Origin: Solirubrobacterales bacterium
GTDB taxonomy: Bacteria; Actinomycetota; Thermoleophilia; Solirubrobacterales; Solirubrobacteraceae
Length of the DNA stretch: 64,000 nt
Direction: 5' to 3'
Assembly: GCA_003138355.1 (NCBI GenBank)
Contig: PLFX01000007.1
Coordinates: 1-64,000 of the forward strand
Shown: positions 9,990 to 20,931 of the stretch, one piece after another
Numbering within the stretch: position 1 is the first letter of the stretch
How the letters are laid out: each line of letters opens with the position of its first letter
Notes under the pieces: generated by a model
Seen by the model: only the letters and a program-made list of their open reading frames with translations
Told to the model about the DNA's origin: nothing
The model's database searches: none
Program-made: the position numbers and the translations under genes

Positions 9990-11041
9990 GCGCCAGCGTT
10001 CGTCTGGCCGTCGTCGGCGCCACGGGCGCCGTCGGCAAGGTCATGCTGAGCATCCTCGGCGAGCGGGAGTTCCCGGCCAGCGAGATCGTCCCGTTCGCCT
10101 CCGAGCGATCGGCCGGCCGCTTGATCGACGGCGTCGGCGAAGTGATGCCGTTGCGCGATGACACGATCGACGGTTTCGACATCGCGATCTTCTCCGCCGG
10201 CGGTGGGACCTCACGCGAGTGGGCGCCACGGTTCGCCGCGGCGGGCGCGATCGTCGTCGACAACTCGAGCGCCTGGCGCATGGACCCCCAGGTGCCGCTC
10301 GTCGTCAGCGAGGTCAACCCGCGCGCGCTGGCGCAGATCGGCCGTGGCATCGTGGCCAACCCGAACTGCACGACGATGGCAATCATGCCGCCCCTGAAGG
10401 CGCTCCACGACGCGTTCGTCCTGCGCGAGTTCGTTGCGACGAGCTTCCAGGCGGCGGGCGGCGCCGGGCAGAAGGGGATGGACGAGCTCGCGGCGCAGAT
10501 CCCCGTGCTGCACGCGGCGCGCGAGCGTCTCGTCGACGACGGCGCGAGTCTGATCGCCGGGATCGAGCACAGGGTTCACGCCGCCCCGCTGGCCTTCAAC
10601 GTCATTCCCTGGCTCGGCTCGCCTGCCGGCGACGGCTACACCGACGAGGAGCTGAAGCTTGTCAACGAGTCGCGCAAGATCCTCGACATCCCGGATCTGG
10701 CTGTCAGCCCGACGTGCGTGCGGGTGCCGGTGATGGTCGGCCACTCGGTCGAGCTGCGCGCGACGTTCGAGCGCGAGCCTGATCTCGACGAGGCGATCGC
10801 GGCGCTCGAGGCCTTCCCCAACGTCGTCGTCGATCCCGTGCCGACGCCAGCCCGCTACGCCGGTCGCGACGAGATTGCCGTGGGGCGCCTGCGGCGGGAT
10901 CTCTTCGACCCGCACTCGCTCAACCTGTTCGTCATCGGCGACAACCTCCGCAAGGGCGCCGCGCTGAACGCGGTGCAGATCGCGGAGATCCTCGTCGAGC
11001 AGAGGATCGTCGTCGCGCGCGCAGCCGCGGCGGGGCACTAG
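9986..11041 (+). CDS. asd: Aspartate-semialdehyde dehydrogenase
   Basis: 351 residues. It reduces aspartyl phosphate, the product of the preceding lysC, to aspartate semialdehyde with NADPH. Visible are the N-terminal nucleotide motif VVGATGAVGKVML, the catalytic-cysteine segment IVANPNCTTMAIMPP, and the conserved QAAGGAGQKGM and RVPVMVGHSVE blocks (the latter with the active-site His). ATG at 9986 overlaps the lysC stop. Confidence 0.97.
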   Translation: MSASVRLAVVGATGAVGKVMLSILGEREFPASEIVPFASERSAGRLIDGVGEVMPLRDDTIDGFDIAIFSAGGGTSREWAPRFAAAGAIVVDNSSAWRMDPQVPLVVSEVNPRALAQIGRGIVANPNCTTMAIMPPLKALHDAFVLREFVATSFQAAGGAGQKGMDELAAQIPVLHAARERLVDDGASLIAGIEHRVHAAPLAFNVIPWLGSPAGDGYTDEELKLVNESRKILDIPDLAVSPTCVRVPVMVGHSVELRATFEREPDLDEAIAALEAFPNVVVDPVPTPARYAGRDEIAVGRLRRDLFDPHSLNLFVIGDNLRKGAALNAVQIAEILVEQRIVVARAAAAGH

Positions 11042-11069
11042 CCGCACTCGCTCGGCCGCTGGGACTCGA

Positions 11070-11075
11070 TAGCGT
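11070..11075 (+). promoter_or_regulatory. -10 element of the monomeric IDH gene
   Basis: TAGCGT ends 9 bases before the ATG at 11085, with no Shine-Dalgarno sequence between. This fits a leaderless transcript. Confidence 0.45.
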
Positions 11076-11084
11076 CCCGGCCCG

Positions 11085-13301
<2,217 letters not shown>

Positions 13302-13378
13302 CCGCGGCTTCACAACGCGACGAGGCGCATCGTCGCCTTCCGAGCCGGCGCCGTAACGAACCCGGAATGTTTGCGCCC

Positions 13379-13384
13379 TACACT
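13379..13384 (+). promoter_or_regulatory. -10 element upstream of the first sensor-like membrane gene
   Basis: TACACT ends 7 bases before an ATG at 13392 that opens a 22-codon ORF (13392-13460, stop 13461-13463). The ORF is out of frame with the membrane-protein gene and overlaps its likely ATG at 13451. The spacing matches the leaderless promoters elsewhere in the window. Confidence 0.35.
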
Positions 13385-13450
13385 CGCCGCCATGACCGCC
13401 AGACGAGAGGTCCGTTGCGCTCGCGCCGTCGAGCCGAGGCACGCTTCGCC

Positions 13451-14647
13451 ATGGCTGCGTTGAGTAGGCTCGCGACGCCGCGCACAGCGACCGCCGCCGG
13501 CCTGCTCTCGCTCCTGTTCCTGGTCGCGGTCGTGCCGCTGCAGATTGCCGATCCCGGGGCGTCGCTGCCGACTGGGAGCGCGGTCATCGAGGTCGTCACC
13601 TGGTTCATCTTCGGCGTCACCTTCACGGCCGTCGGAACGATCGTCGCCCGCCACCAGCCGCGGAACCCGATGGGCTGGCTGCTCCTCGCGATGGCACTCG
13701 CGATCAACGTCGGCAGTGTGACGCCCGCATACGCCTGGCTTGATTACCACGGCCACCACGGTCATCTGCCGCTCGGTCCGCTGGCCGTCCTGTTGAGCGG
13801 GGCGTGGGTCTTTGGCTTCATCGCGCTGCCACTGCTGATCCTCTTGTTTCCCGACGCGCAGATCGGGCGTCGCTGGCGCTTGGTTGTCCGGGCCTACCTG
13901 ATCCTCGCTGCCGTGACCGGGGCCGGCATGCTCGAGGTCGCCGTGCACGATCTCTCGCTGCGGCTACCGGTCGACGCGGACGGCAACCTGATCGGGCTCT
14001 CGAATCCAACTGGCTGGTTCGGCGTCGTCTGGAAGCTCGCCTTCATCTCGTGCATCCTGTTCGCGCTGGTCGCCGCCGGCTACCAGATCCGTGAGTTTCG
14101 CCGTGCCCGCGGCGTCCGTCGCCAGCAGCTGAAGTGGCTGAGCGTCGGCGCCGGCGTTTGCAGCGTCTGCATGCCTGTTGCGATCCTCTGGTCGAGCGCG
14201 CCTGGGGTCGTGAATGCCGTCCTCTTCCCGATCGCGCTATCGGCCTTGCCGCTCGCGATGGGGGTCGGGATCCTGCGCTACCGCCTCTACGACATCGATC
14301 GGCTGGTCAGCCGGACCTTGTCATACGCCCTCCTCACGGCGCTGCTGGTCGGCACCTTCGTCGGTCTCGTCGCGCTCACGACCAACACGCTCGCGCTCTC
14401 CGGGCGTGTCGGCGTTGCGGCCTCGACGCTCGTCGCCGCTGCACTCTTCAGCCCGCTGCGCATCCGGCTCCAGCGCGTCGTCGATCGCCGCTTCAACCGC
14501 GCCCACTACGATGCGGAGGCGACCGTTGCGGCGTTCAACGCGCGGCTTCGCGACGCCGTCGAAATCGACGCGATCCGCACCGACCTCCTCGACGCCGTCA
14601 CCCGCGCGGTCCAGCCCACCCACGCATCGGTCTGGATCAAGCCGTGA
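13451..14647 (+). CDS. Polytopic membrane protein, kinase-sensor-like without a kinase domain (copy 1)
   Basis: 398 residues from ATG 13451, with seven to eight hydrophobic segments. Between segments lie RHQPRNPMGWLLLAMAL and an LLFPDAQIGRRWR turn. A C-terminal cytoplasmic stretch of about 70 residues has RRFNRAHYDAEATVAAFNARL. This N-terminal layout is common in actinobacterial NarL-type histidine kinases, but no DHp or HATPase domain follows: the protein stops where a kinase would begin. An upstream in-frame ATG at 13367 adds 28 Arg-rich residues that do not match the paralog, so 13451 is preferred. The next gene is a paralog overlapping this stop (GTGA). Confidence 0.75.
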   Translation: MAALSRLATPRTATAAGLLSLLFLVAVVPLQIADPGASLPTGSAVIEVVTWFIFGVTFTAVGTIVARHQPRNPMGWLLLAMALAINVGSVTPAYAWLDYHGHHGHLPLGPLAVLLSGAWVFGFIALPLLILLFPDAQIGRRWRLVVRAYLILAAVTGAGMLEVAVHDLSLRLPVDADGNLIGLSNPTGWFGVVWKLAFISCILFALVAAGYQIREFRRARGVRRQQLKWLSVGAGVCSVCMPVAILWSSAPGVVNAVLFPIALSALPLAMGVGILRYRLYDIDRLVSRTLSYALLTALLVGTFVGLVALTTNTLALSGRVGVAASTLVAAALFSPLRIRLQRVVDRRFNRAHYDAEATVAAFNARLRDAVEIDAIRTDLLDAVTRAVQPTHASVWIKP

Positions 14648-15876
14648 GCAATCGACCCAGGATCCGAGACGCAAGCAAGCGGCGGCTAAGCGTGATGACG
14701 CCAGCGACGGCCACGGTCGTCGGCATCGTGGCACTGGTGGCGCCGTTCGCGACGATCCCACTCGCGATCCTGCTCGACCGCACAACGAGCTCGGGTCCGT
14801 CCGCCGTCGACGTCGTGTGGTCGCTCGGGTTCGGAATCGCCTTCGCCGGGGTCGGGATCGTCGTTGCGCGACGCCAGCCGCGCAACCCGATCGGATGGCT
14901 CTTGCTCGGAGCATCGCTGGCGGTGACGCTCGCGTCGGTCGGCCCGCAGTACGTCGTCCTCGATTACACGGTCCACCACGGCAAGCTGCCGCTCGGCGCG
15001 ATCGCTCTGTTCGTCACCCAGGCCTGGGTCTACGCGTTCATGCTCGTGCCGCTGATCGTCCTGCTGTTCCCCGATGGTCACGCGGGCCCACGTTGGCGCT
15101 GGCCGCTGCGCGCCTATCTGTGCGCGGCGCTCGTATACGTCGCCGGCACGATCAATGTCGCCGCCGTGGCCCTCAGCCTCCGCACACCGCTGGACAGCAG
15201 CGGCAACGTCATCGGCTCGAGTCACCCGTTCGGCAGCGCGGCGTGGTTTGGCCCGACGCAGGGAGCCATCACGATCTTCTTCGGCGTGTTCTGCGTCGCC
15301 ACCGTGGTGAACGCGGTCATCAGCTTCCGCCGGGCACGTGGCGAGCGGCGCCAGCAGCTGAAGTGGCTGGGCGCGGGCGGGGCGACGGCGGTCACCCTCC
15401 TGCTCGTCACGATCATCTGGAGCAGCGCTCCCGCATTCGTTGGCAACGTCCTGCTCCCGATCGCTCTCACCGCCCTGCCGGTCAGCATCGGTGTCGGGAT
15501 CCTTAAGTACCGGCTATACGAGATTGACCGGTTGATCAGCCGCACGCTCTCCTACGCGCTGCTCACCGGCCTCCTCGTGGGCACCTTCATCGGCCTCGTC
15601 GCGCTCACGACGGACACGCTCGACCTCTCCGGACGCGTCGGCGTCGCTGCCTCGACGCTCGTCGCTGCCGCGCTCTTCAACCCGCTGCGCGTCCGCCTCC
15701 AGCGCCTCGTCGATCGGCGCTTCAATCGTGCGCGCTACGACGCGCAGGCGACCGTCGAGGCGTTCACCGCTCGGCTTCGTGACGCGGTCGAGCTCGATGC
15801 GATCCGCAGCGACCTGCTCGACGCCGTCAACCGCGCCGTGGAGCCCGTGCACGCCTCATTGTGGCTGCGCGGCTAG
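14644..15876 (+). CDS. Polytopic membrane protein, kinase-sensor-like without a kinase domain (copy 2)
   Basis: 410 residues from GTG 14644, overlapping the stop of copy 1; an internal ATG at 14695 is a possible alternative start. It has the same membrane layout as copy 1 and is nearly identical to it in the C-terminal part (RTLSYALLTGLLVGTFIGLV, then RVGVAASTLVAAALFNPLR, then DRRFNRARYDAQATV). It ends in HASLWLRG where copy 1 ends in HASVWIKP. It is therefore a tandem duplicate. No catalytic motif of a histidine kinase is present. A role in sensing or scaffolding is only a guess. It converges with the BTAD regulator with 4 bp between. Confidence 0.75.
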   Translation: MSNRPRIRDASKRRLSVMTPATATVVGIVALVAPFATIPLAILLDRTTSSGPSAVDVVWSLGFGIAFAGVGIVVARRQPRNPIGWLLLGASLAVTLASVGPQYVVLDYTVHHGKLPLGAIALFVTQAWVYAFMLVPLIVLLFPDGHAGPRWRWPLRAYLCAALVYVAGTINVAAVALSLRTPLDSSGNVIGSSHPFGSAAWFGPTQGAITIFFGVFCVATVVNAVISFRRARGERRQQLKWLGAGGATAVTLLLVTIIWSSAPAFVGNVLLPIALTALPVSIGVGILKYRLYEIDRLISRTLSYALLTGLLVGTFIGLVALTTDTLDLSGRVGVAASTLVAAALFNPLRVRLQRLVDRRFNRARYDAQATVEAFTARLRDAVELDAIRSDLLDAVNRAVEPVHASLWLRG

Positions 15877-15880
15877 CCGC

Positions 15881-18502
15881 TTACCACTCGACGAGGCTCC
15901 AGGCGCCCGGGTAGAACTCGTCACCGTCGCTGCCGACGGTGGCAAAGCCCGCTACCGCGAGCTTCAGCTCCTCCATCGCCGCGTCGTGTTTGCCGGCCTT
16001 GTGCAGGACGTCGGCGAGGTTGTTGCGAAGCGCCGCCTCGTGGTGGACATCGCCGTGCTCGGCGCAGAGTGCGATCGCCTCGCGCAGGCGCCGCTCCGCG
16101 CCATCCAGCTGCGCGCGCGCCACGTCATCGCGCGCGAGGTTGTTGAGAGCCGCTATGCGGATCTGCGGGTCGCCAAGCTCGCCGGCAAGCTCGAGGCTTC
16201 GCTCGAGGAACTCGCGGCCGAGCCCGAGCAGCCCGAGGACGTTGTTCGCCTGCGCGGCCGCGCCCGTCGCTCCGCTCGACTCGGCGATACGCAACGCCTC
16301 CCGGCCGAGCTCCGTGGCTCGCTCGCGCTCGCCGAGGCGTAGCGCGATTCGGGCTCGATCCGCTTGCAGCGAGGCCGGCTCTCCCCCAAGCTCGAGCGCC
16401 TGCCGATAGTGCGCCTCGGCGAGCTCCCACTCGCCCCGCCGTTCGTGCACGGCGCCGAGCTTGTGCTCGACGCTGCCGGCGCCTTCCGCGCTTACGTAGG
16501 CCGCCGCCGCTCCGTAGGCGGCGACTGCCTGCGGGTAGGCGCCGCGCCGCATCTGCAGGTCGCCGATCATCTCGTGCAGGCTCGCCGGGTCCGGGTGCCT
16601 GAGCGCCAGCGCCGCCTCGAGATGCGCGATCGCCTCGATCGCGGCGAGCAGCGTGCCGGCACGCTCTGCCGCGGCGACGTGCGACAGCGCGGCGGCGAGG
16701 TCGTCGCCGGCCAGCTGGAGGTGGTGCGCGACGATCGCCGGGTCGTCGTGGCGTGCCCGGTGCAACTCGGCGAGGCGCCGGTGCAGCAGACGTCGGCGGG
16801 CGAGACCGACGCGCTCCTGCGCTAGTACTCGCAGCCACTCGTGGGCGAAGTCGTAGGCGTCATCGCCCTCGACGACGAGTCCATGCGCAACGAGCTCTTC
16901 GAGTGCGCCTGCCACCTCATCGTCGGAGCGGCCGCTCGCCGCACGCAACGTATCCATGTCGAAGGTTCGCCCGATCAATGCCGCGGCGCCCAGCACCTGC
17001 CCGGCCGTGTCACCGACGCGCTCGACCCTTGCAGCCAGCAATGCGCGTGCGCCGCCGGCGGCTTCGCCGTCACCGGCAAGCAGCTCCGCGACGAGCAGCG
17101 GCAGTCCCTCGCTCTCTTCGCAAATCCGCGTGGCAACCTTTTCATCGCGCCCCGCTTGCAGCACGAGCTCCACGATGTCCTCCCGCTGCAGGCGGCCGAG
17201 CACGACGCGACTGCCGAGCGAGGCGAGCGTCGAGTAGTGATGCTCGGAATCGGGCTCGTCGCTGCGCCGTGCGGTCAGCAGAAGCAGCCGCTTTCCCCCC
17301 TCCAGGCGCCGCGCGAGGTAGCCGAGGACCACCAGCGAAGCTGGGTCACACCACTGCAGGTCGTCCACGAACACGACGTCGCGGCCGGCGATCAGCACCT
17401 GGGCGATCGTCTCGAGGAGTCGCAGCTCGGCGCCCGGTTCGGCCAGCCCCTGGATGGGCGGGGTGCCGAGCTCGGGCAGCAAACGCGCCAGCTCGACGCG
17501 CGCTCCTTCGCTGAGCTCGACCTCCCCTGCTGCGAGCGCGTTGCGAAGCAGCTGGGTCACGACCGCGTAGGCGAGCGAGTGCTCCCCCGAGTGGGCGCGG
17601 CCCGTGAGCACCGTTCCTCCGCGCTGCGCCAGCGCCTCGAGCGCGAGACGGGTCTTGCCGACGCCGGACTCTCCTTCGATCAGAACGAGTCCCGACTGAG
17701 CGCCGGCAATCTCGCGAAGCTCATCTTCGCGGCCGACGAGGGCCAGCACGGGAGCCGGCGCCGGTGGGCGGGCAAGCGGCTCGGCGACGACCCCTGTACC
17801 GCCGCTCAGCCGGTTGTAGAGCTCGGTGGTCTCGTTCAGCGGCGCTACTCCGAGCTCGCGGTCGAGGACCCGGACGCATTCGCGGTACTGGCTGAGTGCT
17901 TGCGCGCGGCGCCCGGCGGCCGCATAGAGCTCCATCAGGCTCCGGTGCGTGGGTTCGTGCAACTCATCGAGGGCGAGCCGGGCGCGAGCGGCGGCGACCG
18001 CCTCGTCGAGGCGGCCGGCACCCGCCAAGCGCGACGCGAGACGGTCGAGGAGCGCTGCCCGCTCCCGGCGCAGCCCCTCGGTCGCCTCGTGCAACCAGTC
18101 CTCGAACGCGACGCTGTCGCGCAGGAAGAAACCCGCGAGCAGGTCGTCCCGGTGCAGCGCCGCCGCGGCGGCGAGCGCGTCTGCGTCGGCGCCGAGGTCG
18201 GCGGCGATCCGGCGTGACTCCGCCAGGTCGAGAAATGCGTCGTCGAGCTTCAGGGTCACGGCCAGCCTGTCGCACGCCAAGCGCTCATCGCCGACCGCGC
18301 TCCGCAGCGTCGAGAGCGTGCGTCGCAGGGCGGCGCGCGAGCGATCGGGACCGGCGTCCGGCCAGAGCAACTCAGCGAGACGCTCGCGCGGCTGCGTTTC
18401 GCCGGTCACCGCGAGATATGCGAGGAGCGCCGTCGCCTTCCGTGTGTCCACCTGCAGCGGCGTGCCGTCCACGGTGATCAGCGGCACTCCAAGGATCTCC
18501 AT
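15881..18502 (-). CDS. BTAD/SARP-like transcriptional regulator with AAA ATPase and TPR domains
   Basis: 873 residues. The N-terminal winged helix (RKATALLAYLAVTGETQPRE to SAVGDERL, about 20-75) and the bacterial transcriptional activator domain (about 95-240, RALMELYAAAGRR-type repeats) match the SARP/BTAD family. An AAA_16 NTPase follows, with P-loop GESGVGKTRLALE and Walker B VVFVDDLQWCD. The C-terminal 350 residues are TPR-like repeats (ERRGEWELAEAHYRQALELG). There is no C-terminal LuxR helix. The likely start is ATG 18502; further upstream the frame runs antisense through the PP2C gene. It is divergent from the partner-switching operon across 138 bp, so regulation of that operon is possible but unproven. 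Confidence 0.85.
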   Translation of the reverse strand: MEILGVPLITVDGTPLQVDTRKATALLAYLAVTGETQPRERLAELLWPDAGPDRSRAALRRTLSTLRSAVGDERLACDRLAVTLKLDDAFLDLAESRRIAADLGADADALAAAAALHRDDLLAGFFLRDSVAFEDWLHEATEGLRRERAALLDRLASRLAGAGRLDEAVAAARARLALDELHEPTHRSLMELYAAAGRRAQALSQYRECVRVLDRELGVAPLNETTELYNRLSGGTGVVAEPLARPPAPAPVLALVGREDELREIAGAQSGLVLIEGESGVGKTRLALEALAQRGGTVLTGRAHSGEHSLAYAVVTQLLRNALAAGEVELSEGARVELARLLPELGTPPIQGLAEPGAELRLLETIAQVLIAGRDVVFVDDLQWCDPASLVVLGYLARRLEGGKRLLLLTARRSDEPDSEHHYSTLASLGSRVVLGRLQREDIVELVLQAGRDEKVATRICEESEGLPLLVAELLAGDGEAAGGARALLAARVERVGDTAGQVLGAAALIGRTFDMDTLRAASGRSDDEVAGALEELVAHGLVVEGDDAYDFAHEWLRVLAQERVGLARRRLLHRRLAELHRARHDDPAIVAHHLQLAGDDLAAALSHVAAAERAGTLLAAIEAIAHLEAALALRHPDPASLHEMIGDLQMRRGAYPQAVAAYGAAAAYVSAEGAGSVEHKLGAVHERRGEWELAEAHYRQALELGGEPASLQADRARIALRLGERERATELGREALRIAESSGATGAAAQANNVLGLLGLGREFLERSLELAGELGDPQIRIAALNNLARDDVARAQLDGAERRLREAIALCAEHGDVHHEAALRNNLADVLHKAGKHDAAMEELKLAVAGFATVGSDGDEFYPGAWSLVEW

Positions 18503-18640
18503 CCGCAGGGAAAGCACGGCCGAAGGATCGCAGCAAGACGCAACGAAAGCACACGTGGCCTGAGGCTCGTAACGCGGTGCCCGTGGAGGGACTGCTGGAC
18601 CGTAACGCTCCCGGAACGCAGCTGGCGCTAAAAAGCGCAC

Positions 18641-20239
18641 ATGGCAGTCACACCTCGAGCATCCGTTCGCCGCGTCGTCTGGCGCCGCTCGGAGCGGACC
18701 GTCCCCGCACCGCTCGCCGCAGAGCCCCAGCCGCAGGAGCTGCTCGCTGGCGAGGAGCCGTTCGAGATCGCCCCCAACGATCCCCTCGTCGCCTACCTGC
18801 AGGCCGCTTCGGGCGCCATTGACCTCACGCGCCTGGACCTCGATTCGCCGGCCCTTCAGGAGATGCGGGCGGCGGGCATAACGCTCGCGATCCCGCTGAT
18901 CGCAAATGGCGAGCTGGTCGGGATCCTCAACGTCGGTCCGCGCCTCTCCGACCAGGATTATTCGGCCGACGACCACCGGCTCCTCGAGCAGCTCGCGGCC
19001 CACGCCGCGCCGGCGGTACGCGTTGGACAGCTCGTTCGCGAGCAGCAAGTGGAGATCCAGGCTCGCGGGCGAATGGAGCAGGAGCTCGCGGTCGCGCGAC
19101 TCATCCAGCAGAACTTCCTGCCCAAGGAGCTGCCCGATCTGCCCGGCTGGCAGCTCGCCGCTCTCTACCGGCCGGCGCGCGCCGTCGGTGGCGACTTCTA
19201 CGACGTGATCGAGCTGCCGGAAGGCAGGCTTGGCCTCGTCATCGGCGATGTGACCGACAAGGGCGTCCCCGCCGCAATGGTGATGGCCGCGACCCGCAGC
19301 GTCCTGCGTGCCAGCGCGGCGCGCCTCCATGAGCCGGGCGCCGTGCTCGCGCGCGTCAACGACAGCGTCTGCCCCGACATTCCGGAGAACATGTTCGTGA
19401 CCTGCTTCTACGCCGTCCTCGATCCAGCGAGCGGCGCGCTGCGCTACGCGAACGCCGGACACAACGTGCCGCTCTTGCACACGCCCAGCGGTCCGGCTGA
19501 GCTTCGCGCGACCGGCATGCCGCTCGGGCTGATGCCGGGGATGAGCTACGAGGAGAAGGAGACCGTGATCGACGCCGGCACGACGGTCCTGCTCTACAGC
19601 GACGGGCTCGTCGAGGCGCACGACGCGCGGCGCGAGATGTACGGGAGCGCGAGAACGGCGTCGGTCCTCGCCGGCGCACCGGCTAGTTCACAGTCGGTGA
19701 TCGACGAGCTGATCGCCGGGCTCGACCGCTTCGCCGACCCCGCTGCCGAGCAGGAGGACGACATCACGCTCCTCGTCCTGCGCCGCCGCGGCGACGGCGC
19801 GCTCGCCGACTTCAAGCTCCAAAGCGCGCCCGGTAACGAGCGCGAGGCGATGAGCCGCGTCGCCGCGGCGGTCGACGGTATCGGGCTGAGCCCGGAGCGC
19901 ATCGAGCGCCTGAAGACCGCGACGGCGGAGGCGACGATGAACGCGATGGAGCACGGCAACCGCTACGACCCCGACCTCTATGTGTCGATCGCCGTTCGCA
20001 GCGATGGCCGGCGCGTGAGCGTCTCGATCGTCGACCACGGTGGCGATCGCGACATGCCCATGGCGCCGGTCCCCGACATCGAGGAGAAGCTCGCCGGGCG
20101 CCAATCGCCACGCGGCTGGGGGCTCTTCCTGATCAAGAGCATGGTCGACGCGATGCACCAGGAATCGGACGGGTCGCGGCACACGGTCGTGCTCGAGATG
20201 ACACTCGAAGGAGGTTCAGATGACGCAGACAAGCCTTGA
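18641..20239 (+). CDS. GAF-PP2C (SpoIIE/RsbU)-HATPase partner-switching regulator
   Basis: 532 residues with three modules. A GAF-like sensor covers about 35-150 (GITLAIPLIANGELVGILNV). A SpoIIE-type PP2C phosphatase covers about 170-375, with RAVGGDFYDVIE, VIGDVTDKGVPAAMVMA, NAGHNVPLL, YSDGLVEA and EDDITLLVL carrying the metal-binding Asp residues. An RsbW-like HATPase covers about 395-530, with an N-box ATAEATMNAMEHGNR and GWGLFLIKSMVDAM. It thus joins, in one chain, a phosphatase that dephosphorylates STAS antagonists and a kinase that phosphorylates them. The last 20 bp overlap the first STAS gene, whose Shine-Dalgarno sequence lies inside this gene. Confidence 0.88.
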   Translation: MAVTPRASVRRVVWRRSERTVPAPLAAEPQPQELLAGEEPFEIAPNDPLVAYLQAASGAIDLTRLDLDSPALQEMRAAGITLAIPLIANGELVGILNVGPRLSDQDYSADDHRLLEQLAAHAAPAVRVGQLVREQQVEIQARGRMEQELAVARLIQQNFLPKELPDLPGWQLAALYRPARAVGGDFYDVIELPEGRLGLVIGDVTDKGVPAAMVMAATRSVLRASAARLHEPGAVLARVNDSVCPDIPENMFVTCFYAVLDPASGALRYANAGHNVPLLHTPSGPAELRATGMPLGLMPGMSYEEKETVIDAGTTVLLYSDGLVEAHDARREMYGSARTASVLAGAPASSQSVIDELIAGLDRFADPAAEQEDDITLLVLRRRGDGALADFKLQSAPGNEREAMSRVAAAVDGIGLSPERIERLKTATAEATMNAMEHGNRYDPDLYVSIAVRSDGRRVSVSIVDHGGDRDMPMAPVPDIEEKLAGRQSPRGWGLFLIKSMVDAMHQESDGSRHTVVLEMTLEGGSDDADKP

Positions 20240-20561
20240 GGCGCTGACCCGCCAGGCAGACGACACGCTCGTCGTCGAGCTGCGCGGGGACATCGACGGC
20301 GACGCTCGCGAAGCGCTCGGCGCCGCCTATGACGTGGCCGGCCCGGGCGTGCCGGTGCTGCTCGACTTCGGCGGCGTGGGCTACATCAACTCGACCGGTA
20401 TTGCGGTGATCGTCGGCGTGCTCGCGCGCGCACGTGCCGACGCGCGGCCCGTCAGCGCGATGGGGCTCTCGGCCCACTACCGCGAGATCTTCGAGGTCAC
20501 GCGCCTCTCCGACTTCCTAACGATCCTGCCGCCCACCGACGAACCAGGAGCAGCGACATGA
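20220..20561 (+). CDS. STAS-domain anti-sigma-factor-antagonist-like protein (copy 1)
   Basis: 113 residues of a single STAS domain. The phospho-acceptor loop reads GYINSTGIAVIVG, so the Ser/Thr normally phosphorylated by RsbW-like kinases is present. A strong GGAGG lies 5 bases before the ATG at 20220. It is the likely substrate of the preceding phosphatase/kinase protein. It shares the block HYREIFE-x-TRL with the next STAS gene, so the two look like tandem duplicates. Confidence 0.88.
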   Translation: MTQTSLEALTRQADDTLVVELRGDIDGDAREALGAAYDVAGPGVPVLLDFGGVGYINSTGIAVIVGVLARARADARPVSAMGLSAHYREIFEVTRLSDFLTILPPTDEPGAAT

Positions 20562-20908
20562 CGCAGGCCCAGACCACACTCACCGTTCGCGTGCCGATTA
20601 CTGGCGTCGCGATCATCGAGATCTCGGGCGAGGTGACGCGTGACTCCGATGCGGCACTCAAGGACGCCTACGAGCGCGTCGATCCGCACGCTCGCGCGAT
20701 CGTCCTCAGCTTCGAGGATCTCGAGTACATGAATTCGAGCGGCATTGGCCTGCTCGTGACGCTGCTGGTCCGCGCCCAGCGTGCTCGCCAGCGGATCCTC
20801 GCCTGCGGCCTGACCGAGCACTACCGCGAGATCTTCGAGCTGACCCGGCTCGACGAGGTTATCTCGATCCACGACTCCGAAGCCGCTGCGCTCGCCGCAG
20901 CCGCCTGA
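20558..20908 (+). CDS. STAS-domain anti-sigma-factor-antagonist-like protein (copy 2)
   Basis: 116 residues, single STAS domain, with acceptor loop EYMNSSGIGLLVTLL and the shared HYREIFELTRLDE block. ATG 20558 overlaps the stop of copy 1, and a GGAG sits about 7 bases upstream. As in copy 1 the phosphorylatable serine is kept. Two antagonists next to one phosphatase/kinase protein suggest two outputs or two states of one switch. No sigma factor is encoded nearby. Confidence 0.88.
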   Translation: MTQAQTTLTVRVPITGVAIIEISGEVTRDSDAALKDAYERVDPHARAIVLSFEDLEYMNSSGIGLLVTLLVRAQRARQRILACGLTEHYREIFELTRLDEVISIHDSEAAALAAAA

Positions 20909-20931
20909 CCCGAACCCGAAAGGGGAACCAC

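Noticed and set aside
15869-15880. 12-base palindrome GCGGCTAGCCGC over a stop codon
   Set aside because: It has no loop, so a stable hairpin terminator is unlikely; such palindromes are common around TAG in GC-rich genomes.
18503-19621. N-terminal extension of the BTAD regulator
   Set aside because: The extension is the antisense of the PP2C gene and has no family match; the winged helix begins right at ATG 18502.
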